From Phycisphaerae bacterium (GTDB taxonomy: Bacteria; Planctomycetota; Phycisphaerae; SM23-33): DNA of 13,202 nt. The notes beneath the pieces were generated by a model. The model was not told the origin of the DNA. It saw only the letters and a program-made list of their open reading frames with translations, and did no database searches. The stretch is from the NCBI GenBank assembly GCA_030754715.1, contig JASLZV010000016.1, positions 1 to 13,202 on the forward strand. The letters run 5' to 3'. Position 1 is the stretch's first letter. Every line of letters begins with the position of its first letter. Shown here one piece after another: positions 6,956 through 13,202 of this stretch. Both the position numbers and the translations under genes were made by a program.

Positions 6956-7474
6956 TCAAGACTCCTGGGCGGTGAGTTTGTCGTGGACATCCTGGAAGAC
7001 CCTCCTGGCGGCCTCGTCGAACAGGATGGAATAGACGTCCTTCAGGCCGGTGCCCGCGGCGCGGTGGTTGTGGACTTCTTCGAGCATGATTTGGGCGCAC
7101 TCCTTAAGCCCGAAGCCGGCGATCCCCGTGCCGGTAGCCGGCAGAGCCAAGGTACGGAGGTGGTTTTCCTCGGCGAGTTTGAGCACGGCGCGGGTGGAAC
7201 TTTGCAAGGATTCAGTTGTCGTCGACCCTCCCAGTTGCATCGAGGCCTGGTGGATTACGTACTTTGCCGGCAGGTTTCCCGCGACGGTGATGGCGGCCTG
7301 CCCGATGGCGATGGGACCGTGTCGCGTGCATTGTTCCTGGATGGACGGTCCGCCGCCCCGTGCGATTGCGCCGGCCAGCCCGCCGCCGAGGATCAGGTCG
7401 TTGTTGGCTGCGTTTACGATGGCATCTAGGCGGCAGGTGGTGCTGTCGCCCTGGCGGATGTGAATGTTTGTCAT
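6956..7474 (-). CDS. Macro-domain protein (ADP-ribose binding or hydrolysing)
   Basis: 172 residues consisting of one macro domain. The signature NAAN is at 21-24 after LDAIV, followed by the glycine-rich GGGLAGAIARGGG loop (30-42), the GPIAIGQAAIT segment (53-63), KYVIHQAS (71-78) and the phosphate-binding LPATGTGIAGFG loop (111-122). The IHQAS form with a TGTGIAG loop resembles Af1521/Thermus-type stand-alone macro domains more than YmdB, which has IHxVGP. Family knowledge: these proteins bind ADP-ribose, and many hydrolyse O-acetyl-ADP-ribose or ADP-ribosyl esters in the cytoplasm. The catalytic mechanism here is inferred. The ATG at 7474 has AGGTGG (7487-7482) 7 nt upstream. It is the first gene of the minus-strand set and is coupled to the exported protein. 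No ADP-ribosyltransferase, antitoxin or NAD-metabolism gene adjoins it, so the substrate cannot be inferred from context. Confidence 0.9.
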   Translation of the reverse strand: MTNIHIRQGDSTTCRLDAIVNAANNDLILGGGLAGAIARGGGPSIQEQCTRHGPIAIGQAAITVAGNLPAKYVIHQASMQLGGSTTTESLQSSTRAVLKLAEENHLRTLALPATGTGIAGFGLKECAQIMLEEVHNHRAAGTGLKDVYSILFDEAARRVFQDVHDKLTAQES

Positions 7475-7650
7475 CGCGATTCCACCTGTGCGGCGGTATG
7501 ATACGCCCAGCGGATGCCGTTGCTGCGAATCATACGAACATGGACGAATCCGGCCGACCTTCAGTTAATATAACGGAGTCATCGGCGGGATTCGATTGAA
7601 TTCATGGTGTTCCGGGCGGCTGGGCGAGTTCCGCCGGACTGGTGTAAAAA
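7475..7650. promoter_or_regulatory. Divergent intergenic region with inverted repeat and weak promoter candidates
   Basis: This gap separates the two outward-transcribed gene sets and holds no gene. A 7-bp inverted repeat, GTATGAT (7496-7502) and ATCATAC (7529-7535), has arms 33 bp apart centre to centre, about three helical turns, a spacing that suits a dimeric regulator. For the macro gene, TATCAT on the minus strand (7503-7498, 5 of 6) could be the -10, and it coincides with one arm. For the plus-strand phosphatase gene, TATAAC (7569-7574, 5 of 6) is a possible -10. Neither has a good -35. Confidence 0.35.
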
Positions 7651-8937
7651 ATGAAAAGGGTCTGCGTGATCGACGTTGCCGGTTTGAGCCAGCGATTGCT
7701 TGACCGGCGGAAGGACTTGTGGATGCATTCGCTGGCCCATCCGGTCGGTGCGATGCGTCCGACGTTTCCGGCGGTGTGTCCCAGTGTGCAGGCGTCGATG
7801 ACGACGGGTCGGGCGCCGGGTGCGCATGGTGTGGTGGGTGGGGGTGTCTACCGCCGCCAGGCGCAAGAGGTAAGTTTTGCCGAGCGATCCAACACGCTGC
7901 TTAGCAAGAAGCGGTTCTGGCACGCGCGGGACCTTCCCGGGGCGCCGAAGGTGTCGTTGGTGTTCTGGTCGAACCCGCTGGCCGGCGGGGCGGACGTGGT
8001 TGTGGGCGCGGCCACTTACGGCTGTTACTGCGGGGGCGTCAGCCATCACCCGCTGGGACTCTATGAGGATCTGGCCGAGGCGCTGGGTCCGTTCGACGTT
8101 GATTCGCTGCATGGCCCGTCGGCCTCATTTGCGGCCGGCCAGTGGATTGGGCGGGCTGCCGAGGAGGTCTGGCGCAGCGGCCGGCCTGATTTGCAGTGGG
8201 TCTATCTGCCGGGGGTGGATTTCGAACTAGTCCGCGGAGGGCTGTCGGCCGGATCCGTCTTGGAGGCGATGATCGCCCTGGACGGCCTTGCCGAGCGCCT
8301 GGCTGCGGTGGTGAGGCAAGACGGCGGCGAAGTGGTGATTGTAAGCGACGGTGGATACGTGGACGTGTGCCGTGCGGCCAGTCCGAATATCCGCCTGCGC
8401 GAGGCCGGTTTGCTCACCGTGCGCCAGGGCGAACAAGGCGAAATGACGGACCTGCACAACTCCCGCGCGTTTGCCATGGTGGATCACCAGTTCGCTCATG
8501 TGTATTGCCTGGACCAGCGCGCCGAGGATGAGGCGGCTGAGGTCCTGGGTGCCCTGGACGGCGTGGATGCGGTGCTGAGTTGCGATGAAGCCTTCTGCGA
8601 GGGCCTGGGCCATGACCGCGCCGGCGAGCGGGTGCTGGTGGCCGATGCTGATGCGTGGTTTGCATATCGCTGGTGGCCGGATGGGCACGAGGCAGCGGCG
8701 GTGGCCGGTCGATTCGACGCCGAGGGCAAGTGCGGCTATGACCCGTGCGAGTTGCTGCCGGGTGGCGACGATGGAGGGTTCGATTGTGACGAGTCGCACG
8801 TTCGCGCCAGCCGCGGGCGGGTGGACATAGAACCCGCCGATGGCTGCGTTCTGGGGGCTACCTGCGACCTTGAGGCGGGGGGGGGGCTCTGCGTGACCGA
8901 CCTGCCGGGGGTGCTGCAGCGGTTGATGTTCGCCTGA
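7651..8937 (+). CDS. Alkaline-phosphatase-superfamily protein (type I phosphodiesterase/nucleotide pyrophosphatase-like) with altered active site
   Basis: 428 residues, without signal peptide, probably cytoplasmic. It matches bacterial phosphatase-superfamily proteins annotated as type I phosphodiesterase/nucleotide pyrophosphatase: metal-binding Asp8 in VCVIDVAG, the FPAV-x-VQA-TGRAPGAHGVVG block (39-63), WVYLPGVDFEL with Asp190, VIVSDGGYVDV (229-239), VDHQFAHVY (277-285), DAWFAYRWWPD (334-344) and CGYDPCELL (361-369). From memory of family consensus, three positions deviate: the nucleophile Thr aligns with Cys43, the LPH-LDY His with Gly188, and the late GSHG metal-ligand His with Arg388 (ASRG). 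Catalysis may be lost or changed. The protein is rich in cysteine (about 14), and ten consecutive G lie near its 3' end. The ATG at 7651 has only a weak GGTG upstream. Substrate unknown. It heads the plus-strand set. Family confident; activity doubtful. Confidence 0.8.
   Translation: MKRVCVIDVAGLSQRLLDRRKDLWMHSLAHPVGAMRPTFPAVCPSVQASMTTGRAPGAHGVVGGGVYRRQAQEVSFAERSNTLLSKKRFWHARDLPGAPKVSLVFWSNPLAGGADVVVGAATYGCYCGGVSHHPLGLYEDLAEALGPFDVDSLHGPSASFAAGQWIGRAAEEVWRSGRPDLQWVYLPGVDFELVRGGLSAGSVLEAMIALDGLAERLAAVVRQDGGEVVIVSDGGYVDVCRAASPNIRLREAGLLTVRQGEQGEMTDLHNSRAFAMVDHQFAHVYCLDQRAEDEAAEVLGALDGVDAVLSCDEAFCEGLGHDRAGERVLVADADAWFAYRWWPDGHEAAAVAGRFDAEGKCGYDPCELLPGGDDGGFDCDESHVRASRGRVDIEPADGCVLGATCDLEAGGGLCVTDLPGVLQRLMFA
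8877..8886 (+). repeat. Ten-guanine homopolymer inside the phosphatase-like gene
   Basis: Ten consecutive G encode part of Ala-Gly-Gly-Gly near residue 410, 16 codons before the stop. With ten G the frame continues to a plausible family-like end (TDLPGVLQRL). Losing one G gives a stop a few codons later; gaining one extends the frame to a stop just before 8982. This is a slippage-prone site and also a place where assembly errors are likely. Confidence 0.95.
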
Positions 8938-8955
8938 GGGGTCTTGTGTTTGTCG

Positions 8956-8984
8956 TTGACCGCCGATGGTGGGACTGCTAGGCT
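8956..8984 (+). promoter_or_regulatory. Sigma70-type promoter of the FabZ-like gene
   Basis: TTGACC (8956-8961) is followed by 17 bp and TAGGCT (8979-8984), preceded by TGC, so the -10 is of the extended type. The predicted start is near 8991, about 37 nt before the ATG at 9028. The same -35 hexamer and spacing occur upstream of the ABC exporter gene, which lends mutual support. The -10 itself matches only 3 of 6. Confidence 0.45.
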
Positions 8985-9027
8985 CTGCGACGAATAAAGT
9001 CCCTTTGTACAGGAAGGATGGAACTTC

Positions 9028-9501
9028 ATGCCGCCGAAAGTTCTGTTTGATATTTCTCACCTCGACTTCGACAAAGCTATCGTTGACCGGGAGGGGATAT
9101 ACAAGGTCAACCCGCACCGGTTCGAGTTCATAATGCTCGACGGGATCGTTCACGTGGACCGCGACACGGGACGTATTGTGGGATACCGCGACCTTACCGA
9201 AGATGAATTCTGGGTGCGTGGGCACATACCTGGACGGCCGATTTTCCCTGGAGTGTTGATGATAGAGTCGGCGGCGCAATTGGTCAGTTACTATGTTATG
9301 AGCGAGTGGCCGGACAAGGGGTTCCTGGGCTTTGGCGGCGTGACGGACGTGAAGTTTCGCGGTTCGGCGGTCCCGGGCGACCGGGTGGTGCTGCTGGGGC
9401 AGATGACGGAGATTCGCAGCCGCCGATGCACGGGGCAGGTGCAGGGATTCGTGAATGGCGCCCAGGTTTTCGAGGGCAGGATCACCGGGATGTGGATGTG
9501 A
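9028..9501 (+). CDS. FabZ-like 3-hydroxyacyl-ACP dehydratase (hot-dog fold)
   Basis: 157 residues. It carries the FabZ/FabA signature GHIPGRPIFPGVLMIESAAQ (65-84) with the catalytic His66 and Glu80, 14 residues apart as in FabZ; His-Ile-Pro replaces the usual His-Phe-Pro. The upstream HRFEFIMLDGI (30-40) corresponds to the FabZ HR-P-LLVD segment. An extra N-terminus of about 25 residues precedes the usual FabZ start. The family dehydrates 3-hydroxyacyl-ACP in type II fatty acid synthesis; whether this copy serves housekeeping or specialised lipids cannot be told. The ATG at 9028 lies 10 nt after AGGAAGG (9011-9017). An earlier ATG at 9018 is out of frame and hits a stop after ten codons. It has its own promoter candidate. 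Neighbours are not fatty acid synthesis genes, so this is not a standard fab operon. Confidence 0.88.
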   Translation: MPPKVLFDISHLDFDKAIVDREGIYKVNPHRFEFIMLDGIVHVDRDTGRIVGYRDLTEDEFWVRGHIPGRPIFPGVLMIESAAQLVSYYVMSEWPDKGFLGFGGVTDVKFRGSAVPGDRVVLLGQMTEIRSRRCTGQVQGFVNGAQVFEGRITGMWM

Positions 9502-9527
9502 GTTAGTTTCACTTGTTTATGTCGGGT

Positions 9528-9550
9528 GGCGGATTTCGGGCCTTTCCGCC
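9528..9550. other. Short GC-rich hairpin between the FabZ-like and UvrC-like genes
   Basis: GGCGGA (9528-9533) and TCCGCC (9545-9550) form a 6-bp stem with an 11-nt loop in the 72-bp gap. No U-tract follows, so it is not a typical terminator. It could be an attenuating or processing structure in a shared transcript, or incidental. Confidence 0.25.
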
Positions 9551-9573
9551 GGGTGCAGCGGGGGTGAGAACCG

Positions 9574-10719
9574 ATGGCCGATTGGGATTCGATGTTCGAC
9601 GGGCGGCTGAAAACAGCCGGGGGCCTGGATGAGTCGCAGTTGGACAAGGTTCCACCGCGTCGCGGGGTGGTGCTACTGAGCGGCCAGGCGCAGCCCATTG
9701 TCATGATTACCGCGGCCAACATGCGCGCCCGCGTCCGAAGCCGGCTCGACCGCCCGGCCGACGAGAAGCACAGGAAGGTGGTGAACCTTCGCGAGGTGAC
9801 CCGGCGGGTGTGGTGGAAGTTCGCCGCCAGTGCGTTCGAGGCGGACCTTTGCCTTGTGGAACTGGCTCGGGCGATCTGGCCGCAGACCTACGCTTCGATG
9901 GTGGGTTGGAAGCCGGCGTGGTTTGTACACGTCAATCCGGATGGGCAGTTTCCGCATTTCGTTCGCGGGCGAAAGTTTCCCCCGCCACCTGTGCGTTCTC
10001 TGGGCCCGTTTTTCCGCGGGCGCGACGCGGAGAGATTTATTTCAAGTCTCCAGGACACCTTCGACCTGTGCCGTGATTATCAAAGCCTTCGCCGCAGCCC
10101 CAACGCCCATCGGTGTTCGTATGCCCAGATGGGACGATGCCTGTGCCCCTGCGACGGTACGATCTCCATGGACGAATATGTCGCGGCGGTGGGGCGGGCG
10201 GCGGATTTCGCCGCGGGGAACCGCCGGGGCCTGGCGGAGCAGTTGGGGCGGCGGATGCAGGCGGCGTCCGATCGCCTGGACTTTGAGCGGGCCGCCGGCC
10301 TGAAGGCCCGGCTGCGGCGGATGACGGATTTTGACCGCCCGGTCTACGCACACGTGCGGCCGGTGGAGGAATTCTGCTTCCTGGTGATCCAGCGTGGGCG
10401 TGGGCGACGCCAGGTGCGGGTGTTCCTGTGCGATCGCGGCGCGATCGGCGCGGTGGCTGTGCTGAAGTATCCGCCGCCGCCGGCGGATTTGCGGGCCGTG
10501 CTGGACCAAATAGCGTTGTACGTATCGTCCTGTCCGGCCCAGGACGAGGCGGCAACCCTTCGGATGGGCCTGGTGTCCAACTATCTTTTCAGCGGGAAAG
10601 CGAGACGGGGCCTGATCGTCAGGTGGACTGAGGACCTGGACGGCGGAGAGTTGGGCGAACGGATCGCCGCGGCTGGGAATGTGCTGGGGCTCGGTGGGTC
10701 TGCTGGTGGTGGCCGATGA
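9574..10719 (+). CDS. UvrC N-terminal-half homologue with degenerate GIY-YIG domain
   Basis: 381 residues. Domain order follows the first half of UvrC: a GIY-YIG-like region (about 28-135), a four-cysteine cluster, a UVR motif, then a divergent tail. In the nuclease region GIY reads GVV (31-33) and the YIG strand reads PIVMI (41-45), so both signature tyrosines are missing, while an Arg-rich helix (RARVRSRL, 51-58) and a Glu at the catalytic position (Glu89 in AFEAD) remain. C166, C181, C189 and C193 match the UvrC Fe-S cluster pattern, in CSYAQMGRC then PCDG. The UVR helix pair (about 219-250, RLDFERAAGLKARL) would bind UvrB or DNA. The RNase H-like nuclease and HhH domains of full UvrC are absent. 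It is probably not a complete excinuclease; a repair accessory or structural role is inferred. GGGGTGAG lies 5 nt before the ATG. Confidence 0.82.
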   Translation: MADWDSMFDGRLKTAGGLDESQLDKVPPRRGVVLLSGQAQPIVMITAANMRARVRSRLDRPADEKHRKVVNLREVTRRVWWKFAASAFEADLCLVELARAIWPQTYASMVGWKPAWFVHVNPDGQFPHFVRGRKFPPPPVRSLGPFFRGRDAERFISSLQDTFDLCRDYQSLRRSPNAHRCSYAQMGRCLCPCDGTISMDEYVAAVGRAADFAAGNRRGLAEQLGRRMQAASDRLDFERAAGLKARLRRMTDFDRPVYAHVRPVEEFCFLVIQRGRGRRQVRVFLCDRGAIGAVAVLKYPPPPADLRAVLDQIALYVSSCPAQDEAATLRMGLVSNYLFSGKARRGLIVRWTEDLDGGELGERIAAAGNVLGLGGSAGGGR

Positions 10720-10848
10720 ATTCGTATTCGTGATTTGATCCGATTGGGGGCAACTCCGCGTTCGCGTGCGTTGCCATGGCGGGATCAGGCGTTCCGGCAG
10801 CGTGTGGATTTGGTGTGGGAAATGCAGGATAATGAGCCCGCTTGCGAC

Positions 10849-10854
10849 AGGAGG
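10849..10854 (+). promoter_or_regulatory. Ribosome binding site selecting the GTG start of the AsmA-like gene
   Basis: A perfect AGGAGG sits 6 nt before the GTG at 10861. An in-frame ATG exists at 10822, but it has poorer spacing to GTGGGA. A GATAAT -10-like box (10828-10833, weak -35) would start transcription downstream of that ATG. Both points favour GTG. Confidence 0.75.
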
Positions 10855-10860
10855 CAGCCG

Positions 10861-13202
10861 GTGCGCGGAATTGCCTGGATCATACGTTCGATACGTGTTT
10901 GGTTTCCCCGCCGGCCGCGGCGGTACTGGCGGTACGTTTCACCGCAGCGCCGCGGGGCGGCTGTGGTGATTCTCGCGCTGCTGCTTACGGGTGTTTACGG
11001 TTTCTGGTATCTCACCAACGACGCCCGCATCCGCCGCCAGGCCAGGCGGTACCTCCAGCGGATCACTGGGGCGCACGTAAGCATCGAGAGAGCGGATTTC
11101 CGCCTGTTCGGCCCCATCAGGCTGCACGGCGTACGGGTGGCAATTCCCGGCGAGCGGATGCGTGAATCGTTCTTCGTCGCCAAGTTGCTGGTTTTGCGAC
11201 ATCGCCCATGGTCGGTGTTCATTACGGGGCGTGTGCATCCCACAGAGATCATCTGCCAAGAGCCCACGGTCAAGATAGAACATGACCAGGATATCGACCG
11301 CTACAATTTCCAGCGGCTTTTCGCCGGGCGGTTGCCCACCTGGAGCCCGGGCGGCGGCGTGCTGCCTCCGATCCGCGTACTCCGCTGCCGTCACAGACCT
11401 GTGGAGATCGTAGCTGGAGTGCGTTTGCCGGGCGAAACCATGGTGTGGAACATTGTGATGGTTCCGAAGGGCAGCACCTACCGGGTGCGAGTTGAGGAGG
11501 ATCGCCGTGACGGCAAGATCCCCACGAAGGTTCGGGCCACGATCGACCTGACCACCGGTGGGATCACGGACTACACGGTTTCGGGAACGGTCCCCGGCGT
11601 GGCGCGAGCCCTGCCGCGCAAGTGGCGAATGTGGCGTGAGACGTACAAGATCACCGGCGAGGTGCGCCTCAAGGGGCGCGGGGGCGTACTGGCCAGCGGC
11701 GAGCCCCTGGAACTGAAACTATGGGACGTTGCCTTGGAACTTCCCAAGGAGCAGGGCGCGCTGAAGCTTACGAACGTCCGGGGGACGCTTGCCTTCACCT
11801 TCGGCCACGACTCGGCGGTGGGCGACGGCCAAAAGGGCGCGGTGGAACTGCGGAACATCACCGGTCGGGTGGTCCAGGCCGGCGGAGCTAAGTTTGAACT
11901 CTCGGGGAAGTACCACGGTTATGCTCCGAGCGACCCGTTTGACGTGAAGGTGAAGATTGAGAAGATGGCCGTACCGTTCGGCAGCGATCATCCCGGTCTG
12001 TCCGGGTTCCTGGATATTATCCATCGGTGGTATCGTCCGGACGGCAAGGCGGATGTGGCCATCAAATTCCTTAGGGGTCCGGACAGCCCCTATGTTACGA
12101 TGATCGGGACGATCCATCCTCGCGGCATGTCGGCCACCTACAAGTATCTTCCCTACCGCCTTGACAACCTGTCCGGAGCAATCAGGTTCACCAACAGCCA
12201 CTTTACCGCCAAAGACATCAAGGGCACCAGAGACGGCGGAAGGTTCACCATAAACGCGGAGGTCGCCCTGAAGCCTGACGGCGATCCGAGTCATTACAAC
12301 GTTGTGGTGAAGGCGGATTCGGCCTTGCTGGACGACGCGTTTCGCGATGCGCTGCCGGCGGAGGCCAGGGAAGCATGGGGGCAACTGAATCCTCGCGGCA
12401 GGGTGTCGGCCCGCGTCGTGGTGAGTCGTAAGGCGGACGAGGAAAGCGACCGGGTCAGGATTGACGTGATTGCCGAAGGCGATACTCAGGTGACCTACGC
12501 CGACGTGCCGTATCCCCTTCACAGCATTCGTGGTACAGCCCACATTGAGGGTGATCGCTGGTGGGTTCCTCACGACCAGCCGTTGGTTGCCAGGGGTCGC
12601 GGGAGGATGAAATGCGAGATCTACGGGGAGATCCGCTCACCTGGGACCGCCAAGGCCAGGGCCCATGTGACTATCAAGGCCAAGGACCTGCCGCTGGACG
12701 AGGCGCTGGCGGCTGCGCTGCCCCGGGAGGCTGGAGAGGTGCTGGAGGCCTTGGGCCCCACCGGTGCGTCCCGGCGGGTATCGGTGGAGGTACGCCAGAG
12801 GCTCGGGGAGGAACTGACATACGCCATCAAGGCCCGGCTCGAAGGCGCCGGCATCAAGTACAAGGGATTCCCCTACGCCGTTACGGATATGGTGGGCAAC
12901 GTTTTCATCGAGCCGGGTGTGGTTCGAATCGAGGAGATGTCGGGGCGGCACGGCAAGACCCCGGTCAGAGTTACCGGCCGCATCCTCATGGGCCGGAACG
13001 GAGTCGGATTGGACCTGGGCATCCACGGCACGCGCGTTGTGTTGGACAGGGAGTTTTACGAGGTTCTGTGGCCGGAGTTGAAGTTGCTCTGGGACACCTT
13101 GCGTCCGCGCGGCATGGCCGACATACACATGCGACTTCGGAGCAAACCGGGCGAGCGTGAGGGACAACTCGACTACCGAATGGAGATACTCCCCCAGGGA
13201 AT
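10861..13202 (+). CDS. AsmA-like membrane-anchored protein with tandem repeats of about 118 residues (3' partial)
   Basis: 780 residues are visible and the frame is open at the window end. A basic N-terminus (1-31) precedes one membrane helix (about 32-52). Next comes the AsmA-type N-terminal pattern: ITGAHVSIERADFRLFGPI (68-86) followed by LHGVRV. The remainder is beta-rich and predicted outside the inner membrane. From about residue 246 it is built of repeats. Each has a helix-like segment ending in a Pro-x-Gly (RPDG 392-395, NPRG 510-513, GPTG 632-635, RPRG 748-751), then beta strands, then a PY dipeptide (431, 550, 671) and a Gly eight residues later (439, 558, 679). AsmA/TamB/YhdP relatives carry phospholipids between membranes; that role is inferred here. 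Start: see the ribosome binding site at 10849. The 141-bp gap before the gene holds no other ORF worth calling. Family level confident, exact subfamily not. Confidence 0.83.
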   Translation, partial: MRGIAWIIRSIRVWFPRRPRRYWRYVSPQRRGAAVVILALLLTGVYGFWYLTNDARIRRQARRYLQRITGAHVSIERADFRLFGPIRLHGVRVAIPGERMRESFFVAKLLVLRHRPWSVFITGRVHPTEIICQEPTVKIEHDQDIDRYNFQRLFAGRLPTWSPGGGVLPPIRVLRCRHRPVEIVAGVRLPGETMVWNIVMVPKGSTYRVRVEEDRRDGKIPTKVRATIDLTTGGITDYTVSGTVPGVARALPRKWRMWRETYKITGEVRLKGRGGVLASGEPLELKLWDVALELPKEQGALKLTNVRGTLAFTFGHDSAVGDGQKGAVELRNITGRVVQAGGAKFELSGKYHGYAPSDPFDVKVKIEKMAVPFGSDHPGLSGFLDIIHRWYRPDGKADVAIKFLRGPDSPYVTMIGTIHPRGMSATYKYLPYRLDNLSGAIRFTNSHFTAKDIKGTRDGGRFTINAEVALKPDGDPSHYNVVVKADSALLDDAFRDALPAEAREAWGQLNPRGRVSARVVVSRKADEESDRVRIDVIAEGDTQVTYADVPYPLHSIRGTAHIEGDRWWVPHDQPLVARGRGRMKCEIYGEIRSPGTAKARAHVTIKAKDLPLDEALAAALPREAGEVLEALGPTGASRRVSVEVRQRLGEELTYAIKARLEGAGIKYKGFPYAVTDMVGNVFIEPGVVRIEEMSGRHGKTPVRVTGRILMGRNGVGLDLGIHGTRVVLDREFYEVLWPELKLLWDTLRPRGMADIHMRLRSKPGEREGQLDYRMEILPQG

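Noticed and set aside
6138..7100. Minus-strand open frame of 320 codons over the exported protein
   Set aside because: The Pro/Ser/Arg-rich translation overlaps two genes with a signal peptide and a macro domain in other frames, so it is a shadow.
7777..7815. Sulfatase signature in the phosphatase-like protein
   Set aside because: Cys43 and the TGR at +9 resemble a sulfatase, but Pro at +2 and Arg at +4 of CxPxR are absent, while the remaining motifs match the phosphodiesterase-like family.
8227..9279. Long minus-strand open frame (350 codons) opposite the phosphatase-like and FabZ-like genes
   Set aside because: It runs antisense to two genes with clear family motifs, has no recognisable domain, and spans their intergenic region. 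Long antisense frames are common in GC-rich DNA.

Overview
The window is GC-rich, gene-dense bacterial chromosome without IS elements, integrase, tRNA, rRNA or CRISPR. It most resembles a planctomycete, probably a Phycisphaerae-like lineage. This is an inference from the Thr-Thr-Gln-Pro/Ser-Gln-Pro-rich linker of an exported protein, a planctomycete-style phosphatase-superfamily protein, an FabZ-like protein with an N-terminal extension, a short UvrC-like protein and a large AsmA-like protein. No marker gene fixes the taxonomy.

All genes up to 7474 lie on the minus strand and all genes from 7651 on the plus strand, so the window consists of two sets transcribed outward from a 176-bp divergent intergenic region. 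Minus strand, in transcription order: a macro-domain protein (7474-6956) followed 1 nt later by an exported repeat protein (6954-6196); then topA (5945-3315) and tmk (3310-2663), 4 nt apart; then holB, the DNA polymerase III delta-prime subunit (2565-1423); then an MsbA-type ABC exporter (1337 to beyond base 1). topA, tmk and holB form a DNA topology, dTTP supply and clamp-loader group. holB and the exporter each appear to have their own promoter.

Plus strand: an alkaline-phosphatase-superfamily protein (7651-8937), an FabZ-like hot-dog dehydratase (9028-9501) behind a good promoter candidate, a UvrC N-terminal-half homologue that keeps the Fe-S cysteines but has lost the GIY-YIG tyrosines (9574-10719), and an AsmA-like membrane-anchored protein (10861 to beyond the end).

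Two partial genes run off the ends and are easy to miss because they lack a stop in the window: the ABC exporter on the left and the AsmA-like protein on the right. They carry the most interesting architecture. The exporter has a PDZ-like domain inserted between transmembrane helices 1 and 2, in the first extracytoplasmic loop. The AsmA-like protein contains a tandem repeat of about 118 residues (at least four units plus a truncated fifth), which suggests a repeating beta-groove lipid conduit. Both point to envelope lipid export or transport, but no interaction between them can be shown from sequence.
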